Assembly: GCF_018130695.1 (NCBI RefSeq) | Contig: NZ_JAFCJX010000021.1 | Span: forward strand, 1 to 64,000 | Source: Bradyrhizobium jicamae | Lineage (GTDB): Bacteria; Pseudomonadota; Alphaproteobacteria; Rhizobiales; Xanthobacteraceae | Direction of reading: 5' to 3' | Length of the DNA: 64,000 nucleotides | In this document: piece by piece, positions 7,570 through 16,594 of the stretch | Layout: each line of letters starts with the position of its first letter | How positions within the stretch are numbered: the first letter of the stretch is position 1 | Position numbers and translations under genes: made by a program | Notes under the pieces: generated by a model | What the model was told of the DNA's origin: nothing | Databases searched by the model: none | Seen by the model: only the letters and a program-made list of their open reading frames with translations

Positions 7570-9064
7570 GGACGCCCGCAGGTCGCCGCAAGCCATCCTT
7601 GTCCATGACGTGCCGCAGCCGTGCCGCTGCCGCCTCAAGGTCGTCCGGCGCAAATCCGCCGAAGCCGAGCATCAGCCCGGCGCGTGCGGCCCGATGGTAC
7701 ATCGGCGAGATCGCCCGCACGACGATGCCGGCATCGAGCGCCGCCTGCGCCAGCCGCACGTCGTCGGCGCCATCGGGCAGCCACAGCAGCAGATGCATGC
7801 CCTGGTCGCTCGGCTGCAGCGCGACACCGTCGGGCATGTGATGCGCAAGCGCTGCGATCAGCGTCGCACGCCGCGCGGCGTAGACGCCGCGGATACGCCT
7901 GATATGGGCTTCGAACAAACCTTCCTGCATATAGGCTGCGAGCACATGCTGATCCGCCGTCGGTGAGTGACGGTCGAGCAAGGCGCGTGCGCCGGCGAAC
8001 GCATCGATTAAGGCTGAGGGCGCGACGACATAGCCGAGCCGCAGCGAGGGAAACAGCACCTTGCTCAGCGTCCCCAGATAGACCACGCGCTGCGGGTCGA
8101 GGCCCTGCATCGACGGGAAGGGATGGCCGGAATAGCGCAGCTCGCTGTCGTAATCGTCCTCGACGATCCAGGCGCCCTGGCGCGCGGCCCAAGCCAGCAA
8201 CGCCTTTCGTCTGATCATGCTGACCGGCATGCCCAGGGGATATTGATGCGACGGCGTCACGAAGGCGGCGCGCGCATCCGCACAAGCGGCGATTCCCGCA
8301 TCGACGTCGATGCCTTGCGCATCGACCGGGACGCGCGTCGTGACGAGGTCGAGATCGTCCAGCACCGCCGTCATACCGGGATAGGCAGGGTCTTCGGCCC
8401 ACACCCGATCGCCGCGCGACAGCAGCACGCGGCCGGCGAGATAGAGTCCCTGCTGCGTGCCGGCGGTGATCACCACCTGCTCGGGCTCGCACAGCACCGC
8501 GCGCGACTTGCGCACATAGTCGGCGATCGTCTGCCGCAGCGCCATCAGCCCGCGCGGATCGCCATAGCTCGAAGGCGCCGCCACGCGTGAGGCCCGCACG
8601 CGGTTGCCGAGCCGCCGCCAATGGTCGTCGGGCGCCACCGCGCCGGCAGGCACGGCGATCGCGAACGGCACCTCCGGCATCGGTGTGAAGGCGCGCACCA
8701 CCTCCGCCAGCCTCTCTGCACGCGGCGGCAGCTCGATCGGCGCAGTCTCCGCTTTCCGGCTGCGCGGCGATCGCGCGGGCGGCGGCTGCTCGGCGAGCAT
8801 CGGCGCCACGCGGGTGCCGGCGCCGACCTGCGAGTCCAGATAGCCCTCGGCCTGCAATTGCTCGAAGGCCTCCGTCACGGTGCCGCGGGCGACGCGTAGC
8901 GAGGCCGACAGCGTCCGCGTCGACGGCAGCAATTCGCCGGGCTTGAGCTCGCCCTTGGCGATCGCGGTGCGCAGGGCATGCGCGATCTGGCGGCTGACCT
9001 TACCTGCTGCGCGGTCGATCGCACCCAGCGAAGGGATGTCTGTTGCGGCGCGCTGTCGCGGCAT
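7502..9064 (-). CDS. MocR/PdxR-type GntR regulator with aminotransferase domain
   Basis: The 520-residue protein has an N-terminal GntR winged helix (residues about 18-85: VSRQIAHALRTAIAKGELKPGELLPSTRTL ends this region) and a class I aminotransferase-like domain. The PLP lysine motif is LGTLSKVLFPSLRLGY and the cofactor aspartate/tyrosine motif is IVEDDYDSELRYSG. MocR proteins use PLP plus an amine or amino acid as effector. The ATG at 9064 is chosen; an upstream extension to 9133 covers the operator region. It is divergent from paiB and lysE-like genes, which are the likely targets, suggesting control of amine or amino-acid detoxification/export. Confidence 0.88.
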   Translation of the reverse strand: MPRQRAATDIPSLGAIDRAAGKVSRQIAHALRTAIAKGELKPGELLPSTRTLSASLRVARGTVTEAFEQLQAEGYLDSQVGAGTRVAPMLAEQPPPARSPRSRKAETAPIELPPRAERLAEVVRAFTPMPEVPFAIAVPAGAVAPDDHWRRLGNRVRASRVAAPSSYGDPRGLMALRQTIADYVRKSRAVLCEPEQVVITAGTQQGLYLAGRVLLSRGDRVWAEDPAYPGMTAVLDDLDLVTTRVPVDAQGIDVDAGIAACADARAAFVTPSHQYPLGMPVSMIRRKALLAWAARQGAWIVEDDYDSELRYSGHPFPSMQGLDPQRVVYLGTLSKVLFPSLRLGYVVAPSALIDAFAGARALLDRHSPTADQHVLAAYMQEGLFEAHIRRIRGVYAARRATLIAALAHHMPDGVALQPSDQGMHLLLWLPDGADDVRLAQAALDAGIVVRAISPMYHRAARAGLMLGFGGFAPDDLEAAAARLRHVMDKDGLRRPAGVPKPSSARSARRELRTGPIQARR

Positions 9065-9066
9065 AA

Positions 9067-9109
9067 TGGACCAGTCAAAATTCTCGAAAGTGGACCTGAT
9101 GATAGACCA
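9067..9109. promoter_or_regulatory. Candidate MocR operator: three direct repeats
   Basis: On the plus strand TGGACCA (9067), TGGACCT (9091) and TAGACCA (9103) are spaced 24 and 12 bp apart between the divergent MocR and PaiB genes. MocR regulators commonly bind direct repeats in such intergenic regions. Assignment is by position and pattern only. Confidence 0.45.
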
Positions 9110-9164
9110 TTCCGCAGCTAATATGCGAGCCAATCACGCGAAAGAGTTTGCCACGAGGTCTGCG

Positions 9165-9791
9165 ATGTATCTGCCAGCACATTTTGCGGTCACCGAAACA
9201 GGCGAGATCCACGCCGCGATCCGTGCGTCGCGGCTGGCGACGCTGGTGACCGCGACCGCCGACGGCCTGATCGGGACGCCGCTGCCGCTGATCCTCAATG
9301 AGAGCGAAGGCGAGCACGGCACGCTCTACGGCCACGTCGCGCGGCCCAACCCGCAATGGAAGACGCCGGCCATCGGCGAGGCGATGGCGATCTTCGCCGG
9401 CCCCGATGCTTACGTGACGCCGTCCTGGTATGTGACCAAGGCCGAGCACGGCAAGGTCGTGCCGACCTGGAATTACGTCGCCGTGCACGCCTATGGCCCT
9501 GTGGAATTCTTCGAGGATGCGGACCGGCTGCTCGACATCGTGACGCGGCTGACCCATCTGCATGAGCGCGAGCGCGCGGAGGCCTGGCAGGTCAGCGACG
9601 CGCCCGAGGATTTCATCCGGGCGCAGCTGCGCGGCATCGTCGGCCTGCGCATGCCGATCACACGGCTCGACGCCAAGCGCAAGATGAGCCAGAACCGCAA
9701 GCTCGAGGATCGCGCCGGCGTCATCGCCGGGCTGTCCACGAGCGATCGCGCCGGTGATCGCGAGGTCGCCGCGATGATCCCGACGACCTGA
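9165..9791 (+). CDS. PaiB-family FMN-binding protein
   Basis: From the ATG at 9165 the protein is 208 residues and begins MYLPAHFAVTETGEIHAAIR. It matches the PaiB family (FMN-binding split barrel): NPQWKTPAIGEAMAIFAGPD, YVTPSWYVTKAEHGKVVPTW and the terminal RKMSQNRKLEDR are family hallmarks. PaiB of Bacillus was described as a negative regulator of sporulation and degradative enzymes; in proteobacteria the role is unclear, probably flavin-linked. It is followed 17 bp later by a LysE exporter and divergently controlled with a MocR regulator. That arrangement is frequent and suggests an amine/amino-acid response unit. Confidence 0.87.
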   Translation: MYLPAHFAVTETGEIHAAIRASRLATLVTATADGLIGTPLPLILNESEGEHGTLYGHVARPNPQWKTPAIGEAMAIFAGPDAYVTPSWYVTKAEHGKVVPTWNYVAVHAYGPVEFFEDADRLLDIVTRLTHLHERERAEAWQVSDAPEDFIRAQLRGIVGLRMPITRLDAKRKMSQNRKLEDRAGVIAGLSTSDRAGDREVAAMIPTT

Positions 9792-9807
9792 CGGGGATTT
9801 GCCGACC

Positions 9808-10425
9808 ATGGAGTTGTATCTCGCCTTCGCGATCACCACCGCGACGTTTGCACTGATGCCGGGGCCGGCCATGCTCTACGCTGCCGCGCGCACGCTGGCG
9901 GGCGGCACGCGCGCCGGCCTGATGGCCTCGCTCGGACTGCATCTCGGCGGTTATGTGCATGTGATCGCGGCGGCCGCCGGCCTCGCGTTCCTGTTTCACG
10001 CGGTGCCGCCATTGTTCATGGCGATGAAGCTCGCGGGCGCGGCCTATCTGGTCTGGCTCGGCCTGTCGCTGTTTCGCAACGCCGGCACTGCCGAGAAGCC
10101 AAAGCTTCCACCCGTGACCGCAAAGCGCGCCTTCGTGCAGAGCATCACGGTGGAGGTGCTCAATCCCAAAACCGCGATCTTCTTCCTCGCCTTCCTGCCG
10201 CAATTCGTCGACGCCACGCTCGCAGCTCCGGTCTGGCTGCAGCTGTTCGTGCTCGGCACCATCGTCAATTTGAGCTTCTCACTGGTCGATATCGTTTGTG
10301 TGGTGTTCGCCGGCGCCGTGATGACCCGGCTGCAGCGCTCCGACCGTGCGCAGCGGCTGCTGCAGCGGATCGGCGGCAGCATCCTGGTCGGCCTCGGCGC
10401 GCGGCTGGCGATCCAGGACCGCTAA
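9808..10425 (+). CDS. LysE/RhtB family amino-acid exporter
   Basis: The 205-residue inner-membrane protein has about six helices and the LysE/RhtB signature near its start (ITTATFALMPGPAMLYAAAR), plus the conserved GGTRAGLMASLGLHLGG and LNPKTAIFFLAFLPQFVD segments. These proteins export amino acids or small metabolites by proton antiport. The ATG at 9808 follows GGGGAT; a TTG at 9799 is in frame but less likely. It is probably co-transcribed with paiB, 16 bp upstream. Substrate unknown. Confidence 0.88.
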   Translation: MELYLAFAITTATFALMPGPAMLYAAARTLAGGTRAGLMASLGLHLGGYVHVIAAAAGLAFLFHAVPPLFMAMKLAGAAYLVWLGLSLFRNAGTAEKPKLPPVTAKRAFVQSITVEVLNPKTAIFFLAFLPQFVDATLAAPVWLQLFVLGTIVNLSFSLVDIVCVVFAGAVMTRLQRSDRAQRLLQRIGGSILVGLGARLAIQDR

Positions 10426-10549
10426 TTCGCGGTCGCAAATGGGGAAACAAGCCGGTAACGCCGATGAACGTTTTCCCGGATCAATGCCACTAAGCTCACG
10501 ATGAGCATGTGACCTGGCGCAGGGCTCTCACGGAGATCGGAGTTCTGCC

Positions 10550-11500
10550 ATGAAACGTCGAACAAAAGCTGTGCTGATCGGCGGCCTGGCCACTGTGGCG
10601 ACTGTCGTCACGGCGTTCGTCATGCTGAATGCGGCGTTCGCGCGGGTCGTGGATCCCACTCACCAGTGTGGGTCCGGTTACTCGACCCTGGTCGACTGCA
10701 GCTACCGTCGGTTCTCGCAGACCATCAGGCAGGGCACCCCGGTCTTCCCGTCGAGCACGCCTTACAGGTTCCAGCCGACCTATACCGACACCACGTCGTG
10801 GGCTGTTGTCGATTGTCCGCAGAATGCCGTCGCCAGGCGCCTGCTCTGCGCCGTCCCCGCGGCCGCGGCGGCTGCAGACGGCGGAATGGATGACAGCAGC
10901 ACGGGTCTCCCGCTGCCCAGGCCGTGGCTCCTCAGGACGGCGAGGGATTCCCGCTTCATCACGTCGCTTCACGTCGAAACGCCGCTGGCTCTCGCGTCGA
11001 CGCTCGGCTTCTATCGCGCCGAACTGGGCAAGCGCGGCTGGACCGAGAACGACAATGCGGTCGTTGCGCCGGACCGAGCCGCGATTGCATTCACGACCAA
11101 GGATGGACCGGCGCTGCTCCGCCTGATCCATCAGGCCGACAGGACGATCGTGGACCTGTCGCTGCACAAGCCCGCCGAAGCTGACGACGCCATCCTGCCA
11201 AAGCCGGGGCAGGTGAGGCTCCGGCTCGGCAATTCGACCGATGAGGAGACCGTCGTCACGATCAACGAGCAGACCATCGAGCTGGCGGCTCGCACCGGAG
11301 ACAAGTTGACGGACAACCCTGAAACCGGACGCCAGGCGCCTGGTGCCCACGAGATCGATCTGCCGCCGGGCAAGTACAAGGTTGCCCTCAAACTCGCGAG
11401 CGGCGTGACGCAGAACGGTGCGTTCGAGGTTGCTGCCGGCGAGACCTGGGGACTTGTCGTCGGCAAGGCTGGCGTCCTGCTCCCCGTGCAGCTTTATTGA
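10550..11500 (+). CDS. Hypothetical exported or membrane-anchored protein
   Basis: The 316-residue protein has an N-terminal hydrophobic segment (residues about 8-32, VLIGGLATVATVVTAFVMLN) serving as signal peptide or anchor, and an alanine-rich patch near residue 100 (CAVPAAAAAADGG). The C-terminal third is beta-rich (ETVVTINEQTIELAAR, APGAHEIDLPPGKYKVALKL) and resembles a small PEGA-like sandwich. Cysteines in the first half (CGSGYS, VDCS, VVDC, LLC) could form disulfides. No family is recognised. Monocistronic by context. Confidence 0.55.
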   Translation: MKRRTKAVLIGGLATVATVVTAFVMLNAAFARVVDPTHQCGSGYSTLVDCSYRRFSQTIRQGTPVFPSSTPYRFQPTYTDTTSWAVVDCPQNAVARRLLCAVPAAAAAADGGMDDSSTGLPLPRPWLLRTARDSRFITSLHVETPLALASTLGFYRAELGKRGWTENDNAVVAPDRAAIAFTTKDGPALLRLIHQADRTIVDLSLHKPAEADDAILPKPGQVRLRLGNSTDEETVVTINEQTIELAARTGDKLTDNPETGRQAPGAHEIDLPPGKYKVALKLASGVTQNGAFEVAAGETWGLVVGKAGVLLPVQLY

Positions 11501-11706
11501 CTCGCGGCACGGCTGCACGGCTGTTCCTGTTCGCAGCTGCGCCAAATCGCCTCAGCTTGCGCGCAGGGCGCGCACGAGTTCACCGAGATGAACGAGATGA
11601 ACGCCCGTTTATCTTCGTGACTCTTGTTGCGCGCGGGAACGCGCTTGCAACTTTTGCCCGCCGTTAATGTTGGCCCGACATCGAAACACCAACGATGGAG
11701 GGACGC

Positions 11707-12120
11707 ATGAGAAAAACCGCACTTGTTCTGGCAACCGTCGGCGCGCTTGGCATCAGCGCGGTGGCGGCGCCGACGCCGGCGGAAGCCCGCTGGCGCGGCG
11801 GTTTCGGGCCAGGGCTGGCAGGTGGATTGATCGCAGGTGCCGTGATCGGCGGCCTCGCGACATCCGCTTACGGTTATGGCCCGGGCTACGGCTACTACGG
11901 CGGCTATCCCGGCTATTATGGCGGCTACGCGCCGGCTTATTACGGCGGCTATGATCCGTATCCCTGGGGTGGCTACACCACGAGCTATTACAGCACGGGT
12001 TACGCCCCGGCCTATTACGGCTACCGCTATCGGCGCGTCGTGCGTCCAGCCTATGCCTATTACGGCGGACCGTTCCCGCGGCCGTACTTCCATCATCATC
12101 GCTGGCACCGTCACTGGTGA
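11707..12120 (+). CDS. Secreted Gly/Tyr-rich low-complexity protein
   Basis: This 137-residue product has a signal peptide (MRKTALVLATVGALGISAVAAPTPAEA), a glycine-zipper-like hydrophobic stretch (GLAGGLIAGAVIGGLA), then repeats of GYYGGYPGYYGGYAP and a His-rich end (HHHRWHRHW). Such small envelope proteins are common in Bradyrhizobium and have no assigned role; surface or metal association is speculation. The ATG at 11707 follows GGAGGGA at good spacing, and an earlier in-frame start at 11695 is not needed. Confidence 0.7.
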   Translation: MRKTALVLATVGALGISAVAAPTPAEARWRGGFGPGLAGGLIAGAVIGGLATSAYGYGPGYGYYGGYPGYYGGYAPAYYGGYDPYPWGGYTTSYYSTGYAPAYYGYRYRRVVRPAYAYYGGPFPRPYFHHHRWHRHW

Positions 12121-12394
12121 TGCGAAGCCGCGATGCAGGGCTCTGCGTGAGACGCTGAGCCCCGGAATATTTCTGGTCGATGTCTTCCGGCTTCGACTCT
12201 GAAAGGTCCGAGATGCGCGATCGCAACGATGCAACCGCGCAGCTCCCACCCACGAACAGGAGCGATGACATCGGCGCTTCGTTCATCGGGAGATTCGGAA
12301 AGCCCGGATGAGGGCTCGTGAGGCGCGTTGTCTCGAGCTCGGTCATTCGAACGTACCCATCCAGACACGCTGAAAGCAAATAGAGGAGATCGAG

Positions 12395-14128
12395 ATGAAC
12401 ATGAGCAAGAGCAAGTTCCTGCTGACCACAGCAGTGCTATTCGCCGGCGTCAGCCTGGCGTCGGCGCAAGGCATGCGTGAAGGTGCTGGCGGCGGAATGG
12501 GCGCCGGTGGAGGCGCTGCAGAACAGGGCCGGTCCGGCGAAGCGCCACAAGGCGCACCGCGTGCGTCCCATAACGAAGGAATGACCCAGGGCCGCGCAGG
12601 CAATCGGGGCGAGGGATCCTCTGCGGCGCCATCGCGGGCCGAACGCAGCGAAGGCATGCGCGATAGCGGCCGCGCCGCCGGCAACGCCGACAAGGGCGAA
12701 CGTCAGACCATTGGTCAGGGCCGCGGCGATCGCGACAATGCGCGCCAGTCGCAATCCGAACGCGAGAAGAGTGGCAAGGACCAGACCATCGGTCGGAGCG
12801 ACCGTGACCAGGCGCCTCAGTCCAGGTCCGAGAGCGACAAGAGCGCACAGGACAAGAGCGGCCGCAAGGACCAGACCGTCGGACAGGGCCGCGGTGATCG
12901 CGACCGCGCGCGTCAGTCGCAAGGCACAGAGCAGAACAAGAGCACTGAGCAGAATAAGAACGCGACCACAGGCGCCAACACCAGGGAGAATGTCCAAGGA
13001 AAGGACCAAGGCAAGAGCGCGCAGAGCCCGAGCACGACAACGACCGGCGCGAACACCGGGAGCAACGCCCAAACTTCGCCGCAGGGCCAGAATGCACAGC
13101 AAGGCCGGAATGCGCAGCCAGCTCCGGGCACAACGACCGGCGCCAACACGCAGGGAGCGGCCAACAACCAGGCGCAAACCCAGGCCGGCACCACCCAGAG
13201 CATGTCCGGCCGCGTGCAGGTGAGCGCGCAGCAGCAGACAACGCTGCAGCAGTCGGTGCTGAACGCGCGCAATGTGAGCCGCGTGCGGGTCAATGCGAAC
13301 TCCATCAACTTCGGGATCAATGCCGGCGTGGTCGTGCCGCGGAACATCTCCGTGCTCTCGGTCTCGGCATATCCGGCGCTGATCGACATCTATCCGGACT
13401 ACCGCGACGACAGCTTCTTCGTCGTGGATGACGAGATCATCGTCACCGACCGGAGCCGCCGGATCGTCGACGTCATTCCCGCCGGCCCGCGGATGCATTA
13501 TGCGCGCCGTGGCGGCGTGAGCGGTGGCGGCGGCAGCGTCGCTGCGCTCGATCTCAGCCCCGACGAGATCCGCATCGTGCAGCGGGTCCTGATCGAGCGT
13601 CGCCTGCTGTCCGGTGAGGCCGACGGCGTGCTCGGGTCCGATACGCGCGCCGCGCTGATCACCTTCCAGCGACAGGAAGGCTTCCAGACCAGCGGCACGA
13701 TCGATAGCCGCACGGTCGCCGCGCTCGGCGTGTCGAGCCAGATCCGCGCCACGCAGGGGCAATCGAGCACCGTGGGGCAGGGTGGAAGCCAGTCGACGCA
13801 GCAGAACACGACCGGGCAAAACACCGGTCCGAGCAATGCGCCGGCGCAGCAGAACCAGACCACCACCGGTCAGGCTCCGCAGAACCAGCCGTCCACAACC
13901 GGCCAAGCTCAGCAGAACCCGCCGGCAAATTCGAGCCAGGCCGGCACGCAGCCGTCGTCGGGCCAGACCACCGGCCAGGCTCCGGCGCAAGGCAGCAACC
14001 AGAGCACCAACCAAGGTGCCAATCAGCCGAGCACCAACCAGAACATGCCGTCTGGGCAAACCAACCAGAACAATGCCCCGCCGCCTTCGACGCCGGGACA
14101 GCCGGCGCAGCAGCAACCCAGCCGGTAA
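12395..14128 (+). CDS. Exported DUF1236 / peptidoglycan-binding-like protein with low-complexity arms
   Basis: The 577-residue protein has a signal peptide (ending ...GVSLASAQ), a long hydrophilic N-arm with imperfect repeats of the DQTIGQGRGDRD type (residues about 100-175), and a Q/N/T/G-rich linker. A DUF1236-like beta domain follows (about 275-365: VVPRNISVLSVSAYPALIDI, VDDEIIVTDRSRRIVDVI), then a peptidoglycan_binding_1-like module (about 385-445: LIERRLLSGEADGVLGSDTR) and a Q/N/T/P-rich tail of about 130 residues. It probably sits in the periplasm against the cell wall. Function unknown. A strong terminator follows. Confidence 0.72.
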   Translation: MNMSKSKFLLTTAVLFAGVSLASAQGMREGAGGGMGAGGGAAEQGRSGEAPQGAPRASHNEGMTQGRAGNRGEGSSAAPSRAERSEGMRDSGRAAGNADKGERQTIGQGRGDRDNARQSQSEREKSGKDQTIGRSDRDQAPQSRSESDKSAQDKSGRKDQTVGQGRGDRDRARQSQGTEQNKSTEQNKNATTGANTRENVQGKDQGKSAQSPSTTTTGANTGSNAQTSPQGQNAQQGRNAQPAPGTTTGANTQGAANNQAQTQAGTTQSMSGRVQVSAQQQTTLQQSVLNARNVSRVRVNANSINFGINAGVVVPRNISVLSVSAYPALIDIYPDYRDDSFFVVDDEIIVTDRSRRIVDVIPAGPRMHYARRGGVSGGGGSVAALDLSPDEIRIVQRVLIERRLLSGEADGVLGSDTRAALITFQRQEGFQTSGTIDSRTVAALGVSSQIRATQGQSSTVGQGGSQSTQQNTTGQNTGPSNAPAQQNQTTTGQAPQNQPSTTGQAQQNPPANSSQAGTQPSSGQTTGQAPAQGSNQSTNQGANQPSTNQNMPSGQTNQNNAPPPSTPGQPAQQQPSR

Positions 14129-14138
14129 CGCATTCCTT

Positions 14139-14165
14139 GAGCCCCGCCTTTGGCGGGGCTCTTTT
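14139..14165 (+). terminator. Rho-independent terminator of the DUF1236 gene
   Basis: GAGCCCCGCC-TTT-GGCGGGGCTC forms a 10-bp stem followed by TTTT, 11 bp after the stop codon at 14128. Confidence 0.85.
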
Positions 14166-14213
14166 GTCTTGGACTGAACTCGCGGGCTCCTGCACCGCGC
14201 AAGCCGCATAACA

Positions 14214-14243
14214 AAAAACGCCCCCGCTTGGCGGGGGCGTTTT
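14214..14243 (-). terminator. Rho-independent terminator of rpmE
   Basis: ACGCCCCCGC-TTG-GCGGGGGCGT is a 10-bp stem flanked by A-tract and T-tract. On the minus strand it is followed by six T residues, so it mainly serves rpmE; it may also act on the plus strand. Confidence 0.85.
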
Positions 14244-14272
14244 GCGCTCGGCGATAGGCCAAAAAGCGGAAT

Positions 14273-14500
14273 TTAGTCCTTCTTGAGGAAGCCCGAGAAC
14301 TTCTTCTGGAAGCGGGAGACGCGGCCGCCGCGGTCCATCAGCTGCTGGGTGCCGCCGGTCCAGGCCGGGTGCGACTTCGGGTCGATGTCGAGGTTCAGCG
14401 TGTCGCCTTCCTTGCCCCAGGTGGAGCGGGTCAGGTACTCGGAGCCGTCGGTCATGACGACCTTAATCGTATGATAATTCGGATGAATATCGGCTTTCAT
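14273..14500 (-). CDS. rpmE: 50S ribosomal protein L31
   Basis: This 75-residue protein begins MKADIHPNYHTIKVVMTDG and has the L31 core (STWGKEGDTLNLDIDPKSHPAWTG, then TGGTQQLMDRGGRVSRFQKK). It is a component of the large ribosomal subunit at the intersubunit bridge. No cysteine is present, so the zinc-binding CxxC of some L31 proteins is missing; this is the zinc-independent form. It is transcribed alone, followed by a strong terminator, and divergent from the ABC exporter gene. Confidence 0.95.
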   Translation of the reverse strand: MKADIHPNYHTIKVVMTDGSEYLTRSTWGKEGDTLNLDIDPKSHPAWTGGTQQLMDRGGRVSRFQKKFSGFLKKD

Positions 14501-14665
14501 GGCAGTTCCTTCGGCGCGCCGGCGCCCGTCTCAAGATGTCTGGGATACGGGAATTTGGCGGCTCTATAACGCAAGGAGGCCCCTAAAACAAGCCGGTTTG
14601 GCCCCTCAAAACCCCTTCACCGCATTGGGACTTTACCGGATTTGCCAGCCGCGGGCCGGGGGCCT

Positions 14666-16552
14666 ATGTCGGGGCGGGAAAAACCGGTCATCAGCATGAG
14701 CGTCGCCGAACATATCGAGCCCCCTCGTAACGCCCCGCAGCCGCCGCACGATGCGCTGCTCGAGGGCGAAGCCCTGATCGAAAGCCAGCTGACGGAGCCG
14801 GCCAAGAACCGGGCACGCTTGCGGCCGCTGCTGGCGCTTGCGCCCTATGTCGCCCGCTACAAGGGCCGCGCGATCCTCGCCTTCATCTCGCTGACCATTG
14901 CCGCGATCACCACGCTGGTGGTGCCGGTCGCGGTCCGTCGCATGATCGATTTCGGCTTCACGCCGGAAGGCATCGCGATGATCAACTCCTATTTCAGCGT
15001 GATGCTCGCGGTGGTCGCCGTGCTCGCCTGCGCCAGCGCCTCGCGCTACTACCTCGTGATGACGATCGGCGAGCGCATCGTCGCTGATCTCCGCCGTGAC
15101 GTGTTCGCGCATCTGGTCTCGCTGTCGCCGTCGTTCTTCGATTCCGCGCGAAGCGGCGAGCTCGTCTCGCGGCTCACCGCCGACACCACGCAGATCAAGT
15201 CCGCGGTCGGCGCGTCCGTCTCGATCGCGCTGCGCAACATCATGCTGTTCCTCGGCGCCGCCACCATGATGGTGATCACGAGCCCCAGGCTGTCCGGCTT
15301 CGTGCTGCTGGCGATCCCGATCATCGTGATCCCGCTGGTCGCGTTCGGGCGCTGGGTGCGGCGACTGTCGCGCACCGCGCAGGATACGCTGGCCGACGCC
15401 AGCGCCTACGCGTCCGAGCTGGTCGCGGCGATCCGCACCGTGCAGGCCTATACTGGCGAGAAGCTCGCCACCGCGCGGTTCGGCCGCGAGGTCGAGCAGG
15501 CCTATGCGGCCGCGCGCAGCTCGACCAAGGCGCGCGCCGTGCTGACCCTGATCGTCATCTTCATCGTGTTCGCCAGCGTGGTCGTGATCCTCTGGGTCGG
15601 CTCGCACGACGTGCTGACGGGATCGATCAGCCCGGGCCGCCTCGGCCAGTTCGTGCTCTACACCGCGTTTGCCGCCAGCGGCCTCGGCCAGCTCAGCGAG
15701 GTCTGGGGCGAGGTCTCGGCCGCCTCGGGCGCCGCCGAGCGGCTGTTCGAGCTTCTTCGCGTCAAGCCGGAGATCGCAGCGCCCGCGGCACCGCGCGCGT
15801 TGCCGCAGCCGCCGCGCGGCGATGTCGGCTTCGACAATGTCAGCTTCGCCTATCCGGCGCGCGCGAGCGTGCGCGTGGTGGACGGCGTGTCGCTCAGCGT
15901 GCGCTCGGGCGAGAAGGTCGCGATCGTCGGCCCCTCCGGCGCCGGCAAGAGCACGCTGTTTCATCTGCTGCTGCGCTTCTACGATCCCAAATCCGGCACG
16001 ATCTCGCTCGATGGCGTCGGCATCCGCGAGGCCGATCCGGGCGAGGTGCGCGCACGCATCGCGCTGGTGCCGCAGGACTCCGTCGTGTTTGCCGCCAGTG
16101 CCCGCGAGAACATCCGCTTCGGCCGGCCGGATGCGACCGACGCCGAGGTCGAGCGCGCCGCCGACCTCGCGCATGCCACCGAATTTCTGCGCCGGCTGCC
16201 GGGCGGCTTCGAGGCCCAGCTCGGCGAGCGCGGCGTGACGCTCTCGGGCGGCCAGCGCCAGCGCATTGCGATCGCGCGCGCGATCCTGCGCGATGCACCG
16301 CTGCTGCTGCTCGATGAAGCCACCTCCGCGCTCGACGCCGAAAGCGAGACCCTGGTGCAGACCGCGCTGGAGGAGCTGATGCGTCACCGCACGACGCTCG
16401 TGATCGCGCATCGGCTGGCCACCGTGCTGTCCTGCGACCGCATCCTGGTGATGGACCAGGGCAAGATCGTCGAGCAGGGCACCCATGCCGAGCTCGTCGC
16501 AGCGAACGGTCTTTATGCGCGGCTGGCGCGCCTGCAGTTCGAGGGGATCTGA
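14666..16552 (+). CDS. ABC exporter, fused membrane and ATPase domains (MsbA/MDR-like half transporter)
   Basis: The protein is about 628 residues. A six-helix ABC exporter domain (about 60-330) is followed by an ATPase with Walker A GPSGAGKST, Q-loop VPQDSVVF, signature LSGGQRQRIAIARAIL, Walker B LLLLDEATSALD and switch VIAHRL. It should work as a homodimer exporting lipid, peptide or drug; the substrate cannot be inferred. The start is uncertain: ATG 14666 has a GGGGG-rich upstream region, while ATG 14696 (MSVAEHIEPP) lacks a close ribosome site. In the lineage it is typically found next to rpmE (from memory). Confidence 0.9.
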   Translation: MSGREKPVISMSVAEHIEPPRNAPQPPHDALLEGEALIESQLTEPAKNRARLRPLLALAPYVARYKGRAILAFISLTIAAITTLVVPVAVRRMIDFGFTPEGIAMINSYFSVMLAVVAVLACASASRYYLVMTIGERIVADLRRDVFAHLVSLSPSFFDSARSGELVSRLTADTTQIKSAVGASVSIALRNIMLFLGAATMMVITSPRLSGFVLLAIPIIVIPLVAFGRWVRRLSRTAQDTLADASAYASELVAAIRTVQAYTGEKLATARFGREVEQAYAAARSSTKARAVLTLIVIFIVFASVVVILWVGSHDVLTGSISPGRLGQFVLYTAFAASGLGQLSEVWGEVSAASGAAERLFELLRVKPEIAAPAAPRALPQPPRGDVGFDNVSFAYPARASVRVVDGVSLSVRSGEKVAIVGPSGAGKSTLFHLLLRFYDPKSGTISLDGVGIREADPGEVRARIALVPQDSVVFAASARENIRFGRPDATDAEVERAADLAHATEFLRRLPGGFEAQLGERGVTLSGGQRQRIAIARAILRDAPLLLLDEATSALDAESETLVQTALEELMRHRTTLVIAHRLATVLSCDRILVMDQGKIVEQGTHAELVAANGLYARLARLQFEGI

Positions 16553-16594
16553 GCCCGCCAGTCGCGCAGGCGCGAGGCGAAGTTCGAAAGCCGA

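Noticed and set aside
14273..14500. L31 considered as a zinc-sensing paralogue
   Set aside because: It simply lacks cysteines; nothing nearby suggests zinc regulation or a second copy.
14633..16486. 617-codon minus-strand frame over the ABC exporter
   Set aside because: Shadow of the ABC gene with D/R/H/Q-rich nonsense composition.
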